64,000 nt of DNA from Otis tarda (Eukaryota > Chordata > Aves > Otidiformes > Otididae), in NCBI GenBank assembly GCA_026413225.1, contig CM048554.1:74516463-74580462 (forward strand), read 5' to 3'. Both the position numbers and the translations under genes were made by a program. Position 1 is the stretch's first letter; every line of letters begins with the position of its first letter. Below, in pieces: positions 48,107-61,687 of the stretch. Below the pieces are notes generated by a model, which ran no database searches, had not been told where the DNA came from, and saw only the letters and a program-made list of their open reading frames with translations.

Positions 48107-51100
48107 TTTCAGATCTGGGAAACAAGGAGTTGTTTCTCTGCTGTCCACTATGCTTTCCTCAGTTCATACCTCCTGCATGTGCTAACTGTGACATTTGCAA
48201 AACACAGGAACTGGAATCCATTTTTTTTTTATGCTGTACTCATGTAAAAATCAAGTTTTGCAGTGGGTTGCTTGTGTAGTAGCAAATGCCTATACTGGCC
48301 TTCATTCTATGGGTTATTTCTTTGGTTTATACCTTCTATAAGGAGCAAAATTTAAGTTGCTCCTACCAAAGACTAAAAGAGGATTTCAAGCAATATATCC
48401 CTGTACATACATCTCAAGCAGCTATGTCCCTGAAGGATCTCTACTGCATTGGGAAATACCCTGAAGGGTACCTGTAATGCATACCATTGCTTCTTTTTTG
48501 AATGATAAACATGAAAATATGCCCATTGCAACTTCAAGTTGCCACACAAACAGTCATTAGCTGCATGTGGATCTACTGCAAGAAGGATCAGGTTCTATGA
48601 ACATAAAGAATGATTGGGAGACAGGGGGAATACTTGGGGGAAAGGAGAGTAGTTCAAAGTACGCTATTTAATAATGATATGTAGTCTGACTTTTCAAAAA
48701 TAAGGAAATGTTACAAGTTTGAGGCCTCTTATAACTCTTGCTTAATTTTGCAGAAGGTCATAAGAAGCCATTTGTTTTTAACATATTATAAAACACTAAG
48801 TTAAAATTCAGAGTATGTATATATACAGAATATGTGAATAAACATTGACTTACACATGCAAAATGTTATAAATCTCATTTGATATGCAGTATAGCTGTGC
48901 CTTCATAAACACTCACAATGTTTTGATGGTACCAGCGTTTCTTAAACTGTGCCATCCAGACAGGAATGATTGTTGCCTTTTTCATTCATCTGTGGAAATG
49001 CTCAAGCAGAAAAAAAATATTCACTTGCTCTTAACATTTGTTTTTCAAAGTTTTATCCATGAAATAAATGAAGTTGCTCCAGCAGATCCATTTGTACTGA
49101 TCAAAACAAATAAGTTCCTTCAGCTTCCTATCTCTTGCATGAAAACTCTCCCCTGAAAATATGGCTTGGCAGGAAAACCAATGCCACTGTTGTGCATTGA
49201 CTTATATCAGAAAAAAAAATGAAAATAAGATGGTCTTAAATGAAGTACAGGAAAAACAGCTGAAAGGAATTACAGTTAAGCAGGTAGATCACAGTCTTGA
49301 TGAATGTGGGAAGACACGGAGGACAAGAAATTGTAATGATTTTTCCATGTTAGCAACATCTTGAAGTGTTACCGTCTATGTAGTTGTGCTAAGCTTGCTG
49401 ATGGGTTAAAACTAAATATAATTCCTGGATCAGAGTGGAAATTTCAGGAAAATGAACACTGCCTTCCTTTAAAAATAAGGAATCCAGAATTATTGCCTTT
49501 GGCAATGAACAAAATGTGAAACTAGATTGTGTTCCTGCAGTGCTCTCTGTCCCACCTTAAAGATCCAGTCCACTTAAGCATTATTTTAGATAAAGAGGAA
49601 GCATGGAGGCAGCTATCCAGTTTTCTTTTCTTATTAGCCCCTCAATGGTTCCCATTTCATCCTTTCTTTCTATTTTCTCTACCTGTCAGATTCCTTAGGG
49701 AAGCCATGTGCAGCTTGGACAACCCAAGTTGGAGTTCTTTCTCCTCCAGCTGTGTTTATGTTTGCTATTTCTTCCAACATGCTTCCTATTTTTCTGCCAA
49801 CTAGCACTTGACAAAAGCCCTCTAAAAAGAATAATAAGAAAAAGGCTGAACAGAAGGTGTTTAGTTTGAATGCTGGCTTCATTTCAGCAAACCAAGAAGT
49901 GAGTATGTTTCAGACAACTTTGTAAATCACAATCTCAACACAAACACTAGAGCCTCATCATATTACACTTTTGAATACAAGCACGGGTTTCCTATGGAAG
50001 AAGAGCTTTTCTTGCAGGTAGGATCTTTGTGGAAGGGATCTTAAGATCAAACATTAAGAAATGCACAAGAGAAAAGGACGAGAAAAAGAAGGCATTTAAC
50101 ATTTATGTGGCTGCATTTTACTGTGACCAGGGTTGAACCCTTCTATTTACAGTTGTGGAGAAAGAAAATATTTTCCTGACCACAGCTGAAGAGAGACCCT
50201 GACAGGGCTTTCCTGCTCGCCATCTCCCATGTCATCAGTGTTTTCTGGGAGAAGAATTTGAGGTGGTTTTCCACCTAAGTGGTTACAGCTGTTTCCACAG
50301 GATCAGTCAGATGGAGTTTCTGCCTCTGTTTATTTTGGCTCTGATTTTCGACTGGAGCCCAGCAGGATGACAGTGTTTGCTCAGGGTCTTGGGACTTTGG
50401 ACAAACATTCCAGAATTTCTGACTTCTTAACATTAATGTTTGATGAATTCTGCTCTTAATTTCTTCTGGAAAAATGTCAAGCCCACTGGGGATTACCCTT
50501 AGTCTTACAACAGTCTTTTCTTCCCCCTCCGCTTTTTTTTTTTTTAAGGAGAGAAGAGAGTTGCTAGCCTGCGAAAATGAGCATGCTGTAAAAATTGGAG
50601 AATGCAACTTTCTAAAATTGCAGGCTTCAGTTATTTTGTATTTTTTTTTTCTTTTCTTACTAAGAACACTCTGCTTGACAGGAAACATCCACCAAGATAT
50701 AATTACAGCTAAAACTTTTGTAAAAAAACTGTTCCACATAGAGCATTAGTTGGGAAGGTTTTTATCCAGTAGTTAAGCAGCTCTTTCTCAAAGTTGCTGT
50801 TTTGATACCCTCAAAACATACTGCGTCAATACACTGTTGTTAAAGGCGACCTTTAGAAAACAAAATAAACACCCAGGTGAAACTGTGACCCCAGTGGGGA
50901 GAATAGCCTTTATCATTGACTTCAGCAAGGTCAGGACTTCCTCCTTATTACCTTATCTCTGGAACAATAGAAAAGCACAAGTCACAGAAGTACAGCTTGA
51001 GGAACATTTATTAACTCACAGGGATAGATAGAGAAATGTATTTACAAAAATATGCAAAAAGATGCAAAAATGTGCTGAATTAAATCTGTATCTAGATTAA

Positions 51101-51552
51101 GTTCAATGAGCATACTGTATTGTATGGAGTGGCTGCTGATTTTTAGACCTACATGTCTTTAGTAACTTGTAAGGGGCATCTAAATGTATATCGTACCGAC
51201 ATTATCATCATCAGCTGACTGCAGGCTAGCTAGATGGCTGTGCTTCAGAGAACAGCGTCAGATTTGCAGTCCACCCCTTAACCACTAAAACCTCATGCTG
51301 CCCAGTCCTGTGGGAAGGACGGGTTCCCTCCAGTGACTCCCACACATCAGGAGGCAGGTGGGGATTAGGTCCAGACAGATCTGAGAAGTCTGTTTAGATC
51401 CCAGGTCTCTCATTTTTTTTTTCTCCCCACCTCTTCTCCCTCATTCAGCAAGAAAAGAGGGAAGCACGGCCTCCTCAAGTGACAGTAATGGTCTTATCTT
51501 TGTTGATTTACACAAGCTAAAGAACTAGCTTCAATAGTTATTACTAAGTTTT

Positions 51553-51598
51553 CAAAAACAAACAAACAAAAAAAGAAAAACAAAAGGAAAAGGAAGGA
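51553..51598. repeat. (CAAA)n grading into purine-rich repeat
   Basis: CAAA units are followed by GAAAAA and AAGG variants. It is a simple repeat. Confidence 0.85.
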
Positions 51599-52021
51599 AT
51601 TTGTGTACATATAAACAGACACAGGAAGGTGGCTTCCTAACTAATATACAAGCTTTCACAGCAGCAGCTTTGTGCAAAATTTTTCACAACATTGCAGAGG
51701 CTGCAAGCGGTGTAACCTCTGGGCCACGGTGACAGTGTCCACCCATCTGGAGAAGTTAACATAAGGAGCAGATCTAGCTTATTTTTTGAAGCCTGATAGC
51801 TGGCACTTCCTCCCCAGACTGTTTGTGCTGTCAGTGGTCTAGATAAAGCATATGTTTAATCTGTGCCCTTACATTTGGCTTTTCCATGCATAACAGCCAG
51901 ACAGGATCAGAGAATAAAAGTTTTGTAGATGCAAAACCTCGTGCTTGTACTTTCAAGTACAGAAAAGACAGATCAAATCATAACATTTACTGTATCTGAT
52001 GCTACAGTACACATCCCTGTG

Positions 52022-52038
52022 GGAAAAAAAAAAAAAAA
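52022..52038. repeat. A tract
   Basis: About 16 consecutive A residues; the serine/phenylalanine-rich minus-strand frame across it is an artefact. Confidence 0.8.
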
Positions 52039-54614
52039 GCCTTTGGAGATGCCTTCCCTGACTGTTTTCAGAGAACGAAGAACAAGAGGCCCTCAGTTGT
52101 GAATTTGCTGCCTTCAGTCCTTCACAGTATAACCTGGAAGTCCTGAAAGCTGATTCTTGCCCATATCTAAAATCTAATGAAATTGCTTTTTGGTATCTCT
52201 GTACAGCTTTAATCACTAATCTTTCATTTCAGAACAGGAAATCATTCATAAATTTGTCTTTTTCCCTTGAACGGACAAACTTGAGGAGTCCTAGCCGGTT
52301 TTGATTCTGACATCCTGTTCTGAAAGGATGGGAAAGGGATGGTAGCACAGGAAAATGTAAAGTGAGATCCCTGCGGAAAATAGGTGCTGTGAGAGAAAAC
52401 AATCAGGGTGTAAGTAAGTGAGCATAAGTGAGGCTGGAATGTTTTATCTGAAGGCAGACGGAGGGAAGGTAAAACAGAGGGTAAAGAAGACATAAAAGAA
52501 AAAAAAAGGAGGCACTCAGAACAACAGTTTGGAAGTCTGGCTGCTCTGCCCTGTGGACAAACAAGGTATCTCTCCAAATGACTGACAGAAAAGGAGGGAC
52601 AGCTGTCCTAAAGCCACCACCGATTGACTATCACAATGTAACTTGTACTTGGTGACCCAAATTTTTATGGAAAGAAGGAACTAGTGTCTAGTTTTTGGCT
52701 GTATCTAGGCCAGTAGCTAGGCCAGCCCTTGGCTTGGAAGATAAAAGTAAATCCAATAACTGGAATATTTGGAAACATAGTCAACCAAGGCCAGATAGAA
52801 AAGTTACAGTGGAAAATAAGAGGTGTACAGTTCACTTGCCTGTGTAGTTGGACAGGACTGAGCTATGAGATATTAAATACAAGGAAGGAATAAAACTATT
52901 TAAAGTGTATTGTTAACAATATAGTTGTATAATATATATACATCTATTTTAATTCTGATAGTTGTAATGTTTCCTTCTTTGGAACATCTTTACATAAAGG
53001 TAAGACCCTGTAATAGCAGATAAATACAATATATTAGCCAGTTGCTGAGGATACAGTGAAACATAATGTAAAATACCAACTGCATGAGATGACTGAAACA
53101 TGCGTGTCACATCTCTTTTGTTAAAATTCTGAGCAGCTTCTGGTAACACAAGTAGTTTGTCTTACAAGGAAAGAGATCCTTGGATCTTTGAACAAGTAAA
53201 AGCTGAAAGATCACCTAATGGAAAAAAAAAGAATCTTTAAAAATATTAGTGAAAATCTGTTCATGTGGTGAGTGTTTGCTGGTTGCATAATCACTAGAGG
53301 AAAAGAGTTGGGCAGGGTGAGATCATAAATAATGCATTCATGAGGAATGTGGGTGTGATACTTGTAAAAAAGAGAACCAGAAGAATCTGTTACAAGGTTG
53401 ATGTTCCTCTGAATAATGCTTGCTAACATATTGTTGCAACATTCAATATTCCCAGTGTATGGATCACAGAGGCTTACTGTATTTGTCATCTTTAGTTAGG
53501 ATAAAAAACCAAAACCTTCAAACAGTCTATACTGAAGCCGTGTGGCATTTGGAACTCAATTCAGTTTTCTAAAACCACTGAGTGATTTGGTGATACGTAA
53601 TTTCTAATCTATCCTTTCAAGGCACTGAACTCCTGGGCAGAGTTTAGAAACACAGGGACAGCATAAAACTTAGTTCTACTACACCAAGTCCATAGTACAT
53701 CATCATATGAAGCAATATGGCTGTAAAATATGAAAAAAAAAATATGCTCAAAAAAGTAATTTGGATTCCTTATTGGACTATAATTGCATACAGAAACACA
53801 TCCAGAGAGATTGACTGGAATTGTTTTCTTCGTTAGTAATGGCTAATTGCATCTGTTGAAAACCTGTTAGAACATTTTTTTCCAACTATTTCTACTGATA
53901 GTTTATATAAAACAGAGATAAAACACTCTGAAATAAAGACAGCACTTTATAACTTGGTTTAGAAGAAATATCAACATGGCTAGCAAAACTGAACCATTCC
54001 TTAAGCATGCTGAGCAGGTGGTCATGTGATAAGAAAGTCAAGGAAAACCAATTTACACATCAGCAGAAGACGGTTGTATAAATAGAACCGCAGAATGGAA
54101 ATGAACTCTGAGTAAACCAGAAAAAGGTTTTGTTCAGAGACAGGTAGCTGCAGTGTTAAAGTTTGTCACATAATGCAGTGTTACAAATATCACGTTATGT
54201 CAGCAAGATACAGGAAAGGAAGAAAAATGTTTTCAGGTCTGAGGTGTTATCTTCAGCTGTTGTGCAGCCATTTGCAGTAGATAAGCAATTAATCTGGAAG
54301 GAGTAATGGTACTGGAAGATACAGATGAGTTTTCTGTCATCTTCACAAGGCTGATTGTTGTATCATTTCTAGAGTAGTATATAACATGCTAATAGAAGCA
54401 CTCTCGGCAGGAGCAGATAATATTTTTTTTTCCCACATATAATACAAAAACTGTATGATAAGCAGGAACACACCTGATGCTTGAAAATAGTGCAAATCTG
54501 GGAGAGAACAAATAAGCGAGACATTCTCAGTCTCATGTTATGAAGCTCTCATGTTTGGCACAAGCCTCTGTTGGTCAGGAATCTGGGAGTAGCATGTTTT
54601 TATCATCCTCAGTG

Positions 54615-54651
54615 ATAAATATATATATATATAAATATATGTAATTATATC
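54615..54651. repeat. (TA)n repeat
   Basis: AT-alternating sequence with one TAAATA interruption. Confidence 0.9.
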
Positions 54652-57434
54652 CTAAATATGTTTGCCATAAGGATTCCTAAAAAAAAATAAAAATCAAACC
54701 CTAATCAAGTAAAATGCTTTAGTACATCAGGGCCTTGGGGAGCTCTTCATAAATTATCTCTGCAGGTCAGGCTTGAAGAGCACTAGCAGGAAAGTGTGAA
54801 AATGCTGGCACTGTTTCAGTGACCAGTGGATTTCAGCTGCCAGAACAGACACCCTTAAAAATCAAGAGGTTAACTAAAACTTAAAAAAAAAAAAATTACA
54901 GAAAATCATTTAGTGTATTTTTTAATATGAGGATTACTGGACTTCTGTCTTTCTTGGGCTACTGGAATAGATGATGGGCATCAAAATAAGGTTTTTAAAG
55001 TGCAGCTGTGATTTCAGTCAGAGTTTTTTTCTATCATAAAAAGAAAGATAGAATAAAAATAGCTTCAGTTGCACTGAAAAATCAGTGGCACTAATTACTC
55101 TAGAAAACCAATTCAAAAAATGCCCCAAACAGTCGTTGTCACAAGGAGGTATTAAGGGTACCAGCACCTCTCTGAATCAATAATTGCCAGCTATGTCTAC
55201 AGTTAAATATTTACTGGTTCCTGGTAGTCCTTCTGGAGCTAATTTTACTGAGTAAAAAGGATCAAATTGTGGTTACTAGTAACTGTAAAAGTAGTGGTAA
55301 TTTGTTGTTCCGTACTGTTTTTCTTTTGCCTTTTCAGCAGCAGCCTGCAGCAAATACAAGGCTGTCTTGCCATTGTTGCCTGTCATTCATTGTGCTGGTT
55401 TGCTTGTCTCAGAGCAGAAGAGATGGCAAATGCATGTTCTAAACAAGCATGTTATACTAGTCAAGATTGTAAATAGAGACAAGGAATTAAAGTACCTCCC
55501 ACTGAACCACATAAATAGCTTTGTCGAAACACAAGCTTTCTCTAGCAGAAAAATGTTTCCAGCTGAACTAAAGGTCTTTAAAAAGCAATTGCTTTCTGGT
55601 TTACACTATGTATTCTTAAAACAAAATAAGAATACCCACACATAAAGGAGGAGGTGCATGGATGAAGTCTTTCTCTCATTTAGACAAGCTTTCACGTTGA
55701 ACTGATCTTGTTTCGAGGTGCTTTTAGCATTCCCTGCCACAGTTAACAGCTTCAAATATTTATTTTAAAAGGCAGAAAATTATTGTTAATTTTATGTTGG
55801 CAAACAGCCAACCCATGCTTCATTTGGGATTTAGCAGTGAGAGACAAGTATAAGAAACATCCTGCTATCTAGTGGGTTGGTAATTGTATTATAATCAATT
55901 TAACAAATTGAGTGTAAAGGAAAAATGCTTCACAACGGAAATAGCTCAACCCTAGTCTTGAGTCTCAGTCAGTGTCCCCTCACCCATTTTCGTATCACAC
56001 GTTCTCCTTCTCCAGCTAGGACTCTAACCCCATAATCCTCTCTACTGTATTGTTTTTTTTTTTAATCACTCCTCCCCTCCTCATTCCCTGAGCTTCCTCT
56101 AGCTTCCTCTCACTCTCTTTTCTTCCAAGTTGGATGTCCTTATTTGATTATTTCTATTTTCCAGGCCATTTCTAATTCTTCCTCCAACTTGTCGACACCA
56201 GACCTCAAAGCCCAGCCATGCCCACCATGGGTATTCTTTTTATGCAATGATACAGGTAATACAATTCACAGCTGCCTTTTCCTATTTCAAAAAGAGCCAT
56301 GCTATCTCATGTATGTCCAGGGAGACTATCCATCACAGAGACAAGTACCAGTGAATAGGTGAACCACAGAAACAGAAGGCAGAGAAGCTCAGGTAAGCCA
56401 GGCGAAGAGGACCACCAGAAACATGGACTCCAATCTGTCCCTTGGATTGCTTATGTCTAAGGCTGGTAGGAGCAATTAATCATGCACTAGTGCTACTCCC
56501 TTTGAAACAAATAAAGGATTTTGGCTTCATCACTGGGAATTGCAATGCAATCCATTTCAGGGCTCAGGTGTACCTGAAAGAGAATAATTTGGACTTGCTG
56601 ATTTGGACTTGTGCGTGTCTAGTGAACTTGGGCACTGCTAATGAAAAAATTGCTCTATGCATGCTATTTGCTACAGTTTCTATAAGTTAATCAGTGATCC
56701 CATGTGCAGTCTTATAAAGATGAACAGAACACCAGTTCAGATAGAGAGCTAGGGAGCGCAGATAGACATTAGCCACATCTGGATTGCACATCCCAGGTTT
56801 TCTTGCATCCCTGTTAACTATACTCCTGCCCTCCTCCTGCTACAGTCCCATCGAGTACAGAAAAATTTATTTCTGCTTATTTGTAATTATTTCTGAACCT
56901 GTAGCTGCAGTTTTAGATTGATCAATTCTGTAGCTTTAATCTGATGTTAATTTCCACATCTTTTCCTGACAGCAGTAAAGACTCACTGGCTATTCCTCAT
57001 GTAAGAAAAATATTTTACTTTCCTTAAATCTGAACACCAAGTTATATGGACTAGTAAAGGAGTTGAGCTTTCCTACATAAGCAAATACCTGCTTTCAATT
57101 CTTTTATCTGTCCAGAATTTATTTAACTGAACAGAAGGGCTTAGCCAAATATTAAAGTTGAGTTCTGCAGAAGGAACCTCTTTGCCTTCAGCTTTCACTG
57201 GATTTATCACAACTCCATTTGCAGCACATTTTGGAAGAACATATTTTAAGACATATTGCTGTACAACAACTAAATCTCAGTGCTGATAAATCACAGATCT
57301 CATATCTGGTCTGAAAAGGCAAGAAAAAGAGGAAGGAAAAAGGTCTCTGAAAACTTTTACAGCTGGCTAAGGGAGAAGCATATGGAATTTTAGAAGGATC
57401 GTGCTTCTTCTGATAGTTAATAACAGCTTTCACT

Positions 57435-57980
57435 TGCAGAGCAGTGTTTGTCAGGTTAGATCCCAAAGTGCTTTACAACGTCCAGCTACTACACGTACAA
57501 CACCACTGAAATGCAGTAAGCTGTCCTCTGGGAGAAAAGGGCAGCTGGCATTGTGGAGCAAAGCATTACTGGATACATATGAAAGTTTATTTGTTAAAAG
57601 TGGGAATACTAATTCACATTAACATAACTAATTCACCCAAGAGCTTGCTTGGGTTTGTAAAGGAAAGAGGCATCTTGACAAACAATTGGCCTGCATCACA
57701 CTGGATCTTAAAGGAAGAGAAATTTCCTGGCAAAAACATAAAGAAAAAAAAAGTATACTCTTTTGAAAAACATCAGGGAAATCTTTAATGAGCATGGGAT
57801 CATGTTCAAGAGGAAAATGCTTTGTCTTGAATGGTTCATGCAAACACCATCTCTTAGTGTACTGACTGATTTTAGCCTAAGTAAAATGACATGCCCATGG
57901 TCTGGTTTTGCCTGCTTCCTCGTTGTGTTTATAGGCAGTGCAATCCTCGCGTTCAGACCACTAAGTCTCTTCTGTTAAGG
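57435..57980 (+). repeat. Possible relic of an ancient amniote interspersed repeat
   Basis: 'agatcccaaagtgctttaca' (near 57459) and, about 430 bases later, 'aatgacatgcccatggtc' followed by 'gttcagaccactaagtctct' resemble, in the right order, the body and tail of old amniote repeats with the 'gtgacttgcccaaggtcac ... taaccactaggcc' pattern (MIR and LINE-2 related families). The middle is unrecognisable. The resemblance is short and from memory. Confidence 0.25.
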
Positions 57981-60900
57981 TTTTGCCACAAGCTATGGTT
58001 GAGAACTGGGGGAAGCAGTGTGTCATGAAAAAAAAATAAATTAACACAGAATTGTAAAAAAATTATCACGTCATAAAATGAAAATATGTTGCTTGGTATC
58101 CATGGCAACTTCAGAAACCAATGCTCTTTAACAGCCTTGCCTGGAATCATGTAAACTGCTTTGATAAAACATGAATCGTGGCAGATGGATATATGAAAAT
58201 AAAAATAACTTCACATCCAATCTATTGCCCACACGGGACACCCTTGAAATACTGTGTGAGTTATGTAACCCTATCAGGAATCATTTCTTTCTGAAACCAA
58301 GAGAGAGGTAGCATTTTTTTTCCATACATCCCCACAGAGTTAAGAATGGGCTTAGCAGCAATGCTGTAATAACTAAAAGCCTAGCAAGAAAATACTCCCT
58401 GGCACTCTCTGAGAAGTATATCTAACTCTCAGCTCCACAGAAGAAGAGCTGTGAGTCTGTTGTGCCAGGAAAGGGACTGGTTTTGGGCTTTCACCCAATT
58501 TCAAGGGTAGAGCACCTGCTGCATGGCATAGGCTAGAGCCACAGATTTGCTTTCTGTAAGCAAGAATCATGAAGGAACCATGGCAGAGGTGAAAACAGGG
58601 CCAGAGACACGGTAGGCCGATGTAGCCTCCCCGAGCACCTTCAATACTGCTTCATGGATCTGCAGTAGAACATAGTTTCCCTGTTTTGTTTTTTTTCCTT
58701 CAGAAAATAAAACCTATCTTCATTTCAATATTAGCCTTCATTGAACTAACTGGATAGCAGTTAGATTCAACAAAAGTTAGAACCTGGGTATGTGAGCACC
58801 AGAGTGCAGGCTACTGCTCTCATTTCAATAAGCTTCCCATTAAGGGGAGCTATGTCTTGCTTTATATTTGGCACTTGTATAACAGCACTTGAACAGGCAG
58901 GTATCCATCACTGCAGGGAATGAGGAAGAGAAACATGTGGGGGAGTTAGGAATCACTTCAGGATCTGAATCGACAGTTCTGTTAAGCAGAGCTCTTATTT
59001 ATTTAGAGGTTGTGTGGTCTGAGCAGAGGCCCCTCCCTGGCCTCTCCCATCTGCTGCATGGAAAAGCACCCTCAACACCACAGCTCTTTGCAAGGCAAGA
59101 ACCATGTCAGTGGTCTTTATTTTTTATATCTCCTGGAAATCAAACTAAATCTATCAAATCATTTTGTAGAATTGGATAAGAAGTTATCAAACAGAGATTA
59201 CTTTTGATCTTTACAAATCTGAACACCTGAAACAAAAGTAACCCAATTTTACGAAATGTAGAACTTCAGCATAAAGGCTCTGGATTAACATCACCATCCC
59301 CAAGAGTGGTGTGCTCTGCCAGTGCTAGAGCTGAGAGGCATCATTCATGAGCGGCAAAAATATCCCTTTCCTCAGGAACACACATTGCTTTTTTTCTTCA
59401 TTCTAATAGTGTTATCAGATAGTAATATGTGAAGTCTATCTTCACCTCAAGCTTATCATATAACAAAACCAAAGCAAACAAACACCTAAAAATGTGGGCT
59501 TTGCAAATAGGACCTCTTCCACTGGAAATGCCATGCCTACCTCTCATTTCCCTCTCTTCTGGAAAGCTCTTTGGCCCTTTCAAAAGATGCAGGTCACATG
59601 AACCCCAGGAAGAGTTGTTTTAACTTAGAATGGGGTCCAGTCCAGAAATGAGGTCAAAACCAATTGTTATGTTAGTGAAACAGGGTGACTTCAGGAATAG
59701 GCTGTGTAAACACTGAGGGGAACATCATGTTTCATTGTCAAAGTGCACTAGGAGTTGAGCTCACAAAGCTGTACTGTCAGTTAATCACAACTGGAGGATG
59801 GCAGTTTATATAACCCTATACCTTGCCAAAGTTACAAATGAACTTAAGTATATGAAGAGACCCCAATGTATTTTAGGGTAAAAGCCCTTTCCCTCATTTT
59901 CCTAGGTTCTAGTCTGTTGTATTTCAAGCAAGCACTTTTTCTTAGTACTTTATTTAATGGGACACAATTGTATTTTACTTTGTTTTCAGGATACAGACCA
60001 AAATTTAATACTGTTTGTTGCAAATGCATAAGATAGCACTGTTTTTCAGCACTATTTTATTTATTTGAAAGTGATTGTTTTGTCAAAGGGCCATGTGAAT
60101 TATAGCACTACTGGAAAATAGCTTTTTGAAGACTGTGGAGTTCTTCCCCGTTACCAGATATGAAAGAATTGCTTTTCTTCTCCACATTTACGCTTTTCAT
60201 TCCAGTTCTATCCAGTCTCTTTGGCTCCATCTTGTGATATGCCTGTACTAGAGTCTATACATTGTAATCACCATCTCCTTTTTGCTGTCTCAGTAAGCAC
60301 TGTTGTTGATTTTTAGTAATCAGAAAGTTCCATTTGTAGTAGCTCAGAGCCCTGAAAAACAGCAGAAGCGGAGAAAGATCTAGCAGTGTAGTCCCTTTGG
60401 ATTCATCTCAACATAAAAAATTGACCTGGACCACTACAAATGCTAATAGTACAAGTTTTAATAATAGTAGATATTTTTAACAATAAAGAAAATTACACTA
60501 AAAATACCAGTTCTTTACAATGTTTTTATGTAAAGGCTCAGAGAAACTTAATATGACTGACTAAAATTGTGTAAATAATACTTTTGAGATATTAGTAATG
60601 TCATATTTTTAGTATAATGTGTTTTTGCAAACTGTGTGAAAGAAGTGAAACAAATGATGATGTCATATTTCTAAGGTAGTAAAGGTAGTAAAAGCAGTAA
60701 TGTGGATTATTAACTAGTGTGTGCAATTTCCTGAAAACTGGAGTGTCACATAATTCTAAAAATGTATTAGTTTTGTCTTCCTTGTGGGGATAGAATAACT
60801 GCATAATTAATGCTACGTACTACTGACACTGGAAATAAACTGAAAGGAAGAAATAGATGCCTGAGCTGCTTTAAACTCTAGAAATACAGTGTAGCATATG

Positions 60901-61484
60901 TCAAGATCCAGTCTACATCCTGTCAAAGTATGTCCCAGAAAAACAGACTGAGCCTGGTTCCTGTTGCAGACACTGGTACAATTTGGACGTAAATGCGCTG
61001 GAATCACTGGTGTGAGATAGAATCTTTCTTTTTATGTTCAGAGTTTGTCACGGAAGGGATTTTATGGTAGGGAAAGGAAATTTGAGGTTACTGTCTATTT
61101 AAAATGAGCCTTTTGAAGTACGCATAGGCTTTGTTATGCTTTGTGCACATACAGCTGCAATAGAAACTGTGTACGAATGCACGCAAGATATTTACAGCTC
61201 ACAAGGCTTTTCTGAAGCCCACTTCAAGATTTCACAACTAAACTGCAAAAATCTTCACACTACATCAGTTTAGGAAGCACACCTCAGTTGTTTTGCCAAA
61301 GCTTTACTATTAGTTTGAATGGAAAGAAAACACAACAAAACCCAGTCATCTTTTTCCACGTCATTCAGTTTTCTTTCAATCATTTTCCTGTTTTACTTTT
61401 GAAATCTCTTTACTTGGCTTTCATGTTTCCTGCCTGCATCACTTCCTGTGCATCATTCACATCCTGTCCATCTCTCCCTTGCAG

Positions 61485-61687
61485 GTGGCATCGCCTTTGC
61501 TAGAGAGGCTTTGCCTTGTGTATTGCAGCACATCCTGCTCTGCTGCTTGTCTCCCTCGGGACCAGGAGCCGTCCATTTCCTTGGGAACATTCTTATACTG
61601 AAAAGGATTGTCGTCATCCTTCATTGCAAGCACTCAGAGGCCTCTGCTATGCATAAGCACAAAGAGAGGAAGCAAGGGGAATTTTAA
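61485..61687 (+). other. Candidate 3' exon of unknown gene
   Basis: A very good acceptor ('tccatctctcccttgcag') is followed by a frame that stays open for about 66 codons to TAA at 61685. The block keeps several CpGs (tcgcc, ctcggg, gccgtc, gtcgtc), which is unusual in this CpG-poor window. The peptide contains 'GGIAFAREALPCVLQHILLC' and a basic, histidine-rich end. I recognise no domain, and no clear polyadenylation signal follows immediately. It could be chance, a terminal exon or a non-coding exon. Confidence 0.2.

Larger units (their letters stand above)
48107..61484. other. CR1-free non-coding stretch
   Basis: No gene or CR1 was recognised. It contains CAAA-type (51553-51598) and TA (54615-54651) simple repeats and a possible relic of an old SINE or LINE-2-like repeat around 57435-57980. 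A minus-strand frame of 154 codons at 50275-50739 is opened partly by pyrimidine runs that read as lysine, and has no recognisable domain. Confidence 0.5.

Noticed and set aside
50275..50739. 154-codon minus-strand open frame
   Set aside because: It is opened partly by pyrimidine runs that read as Lys. It has no recognisable domain, and another frame on the opposite strand overlaps it.
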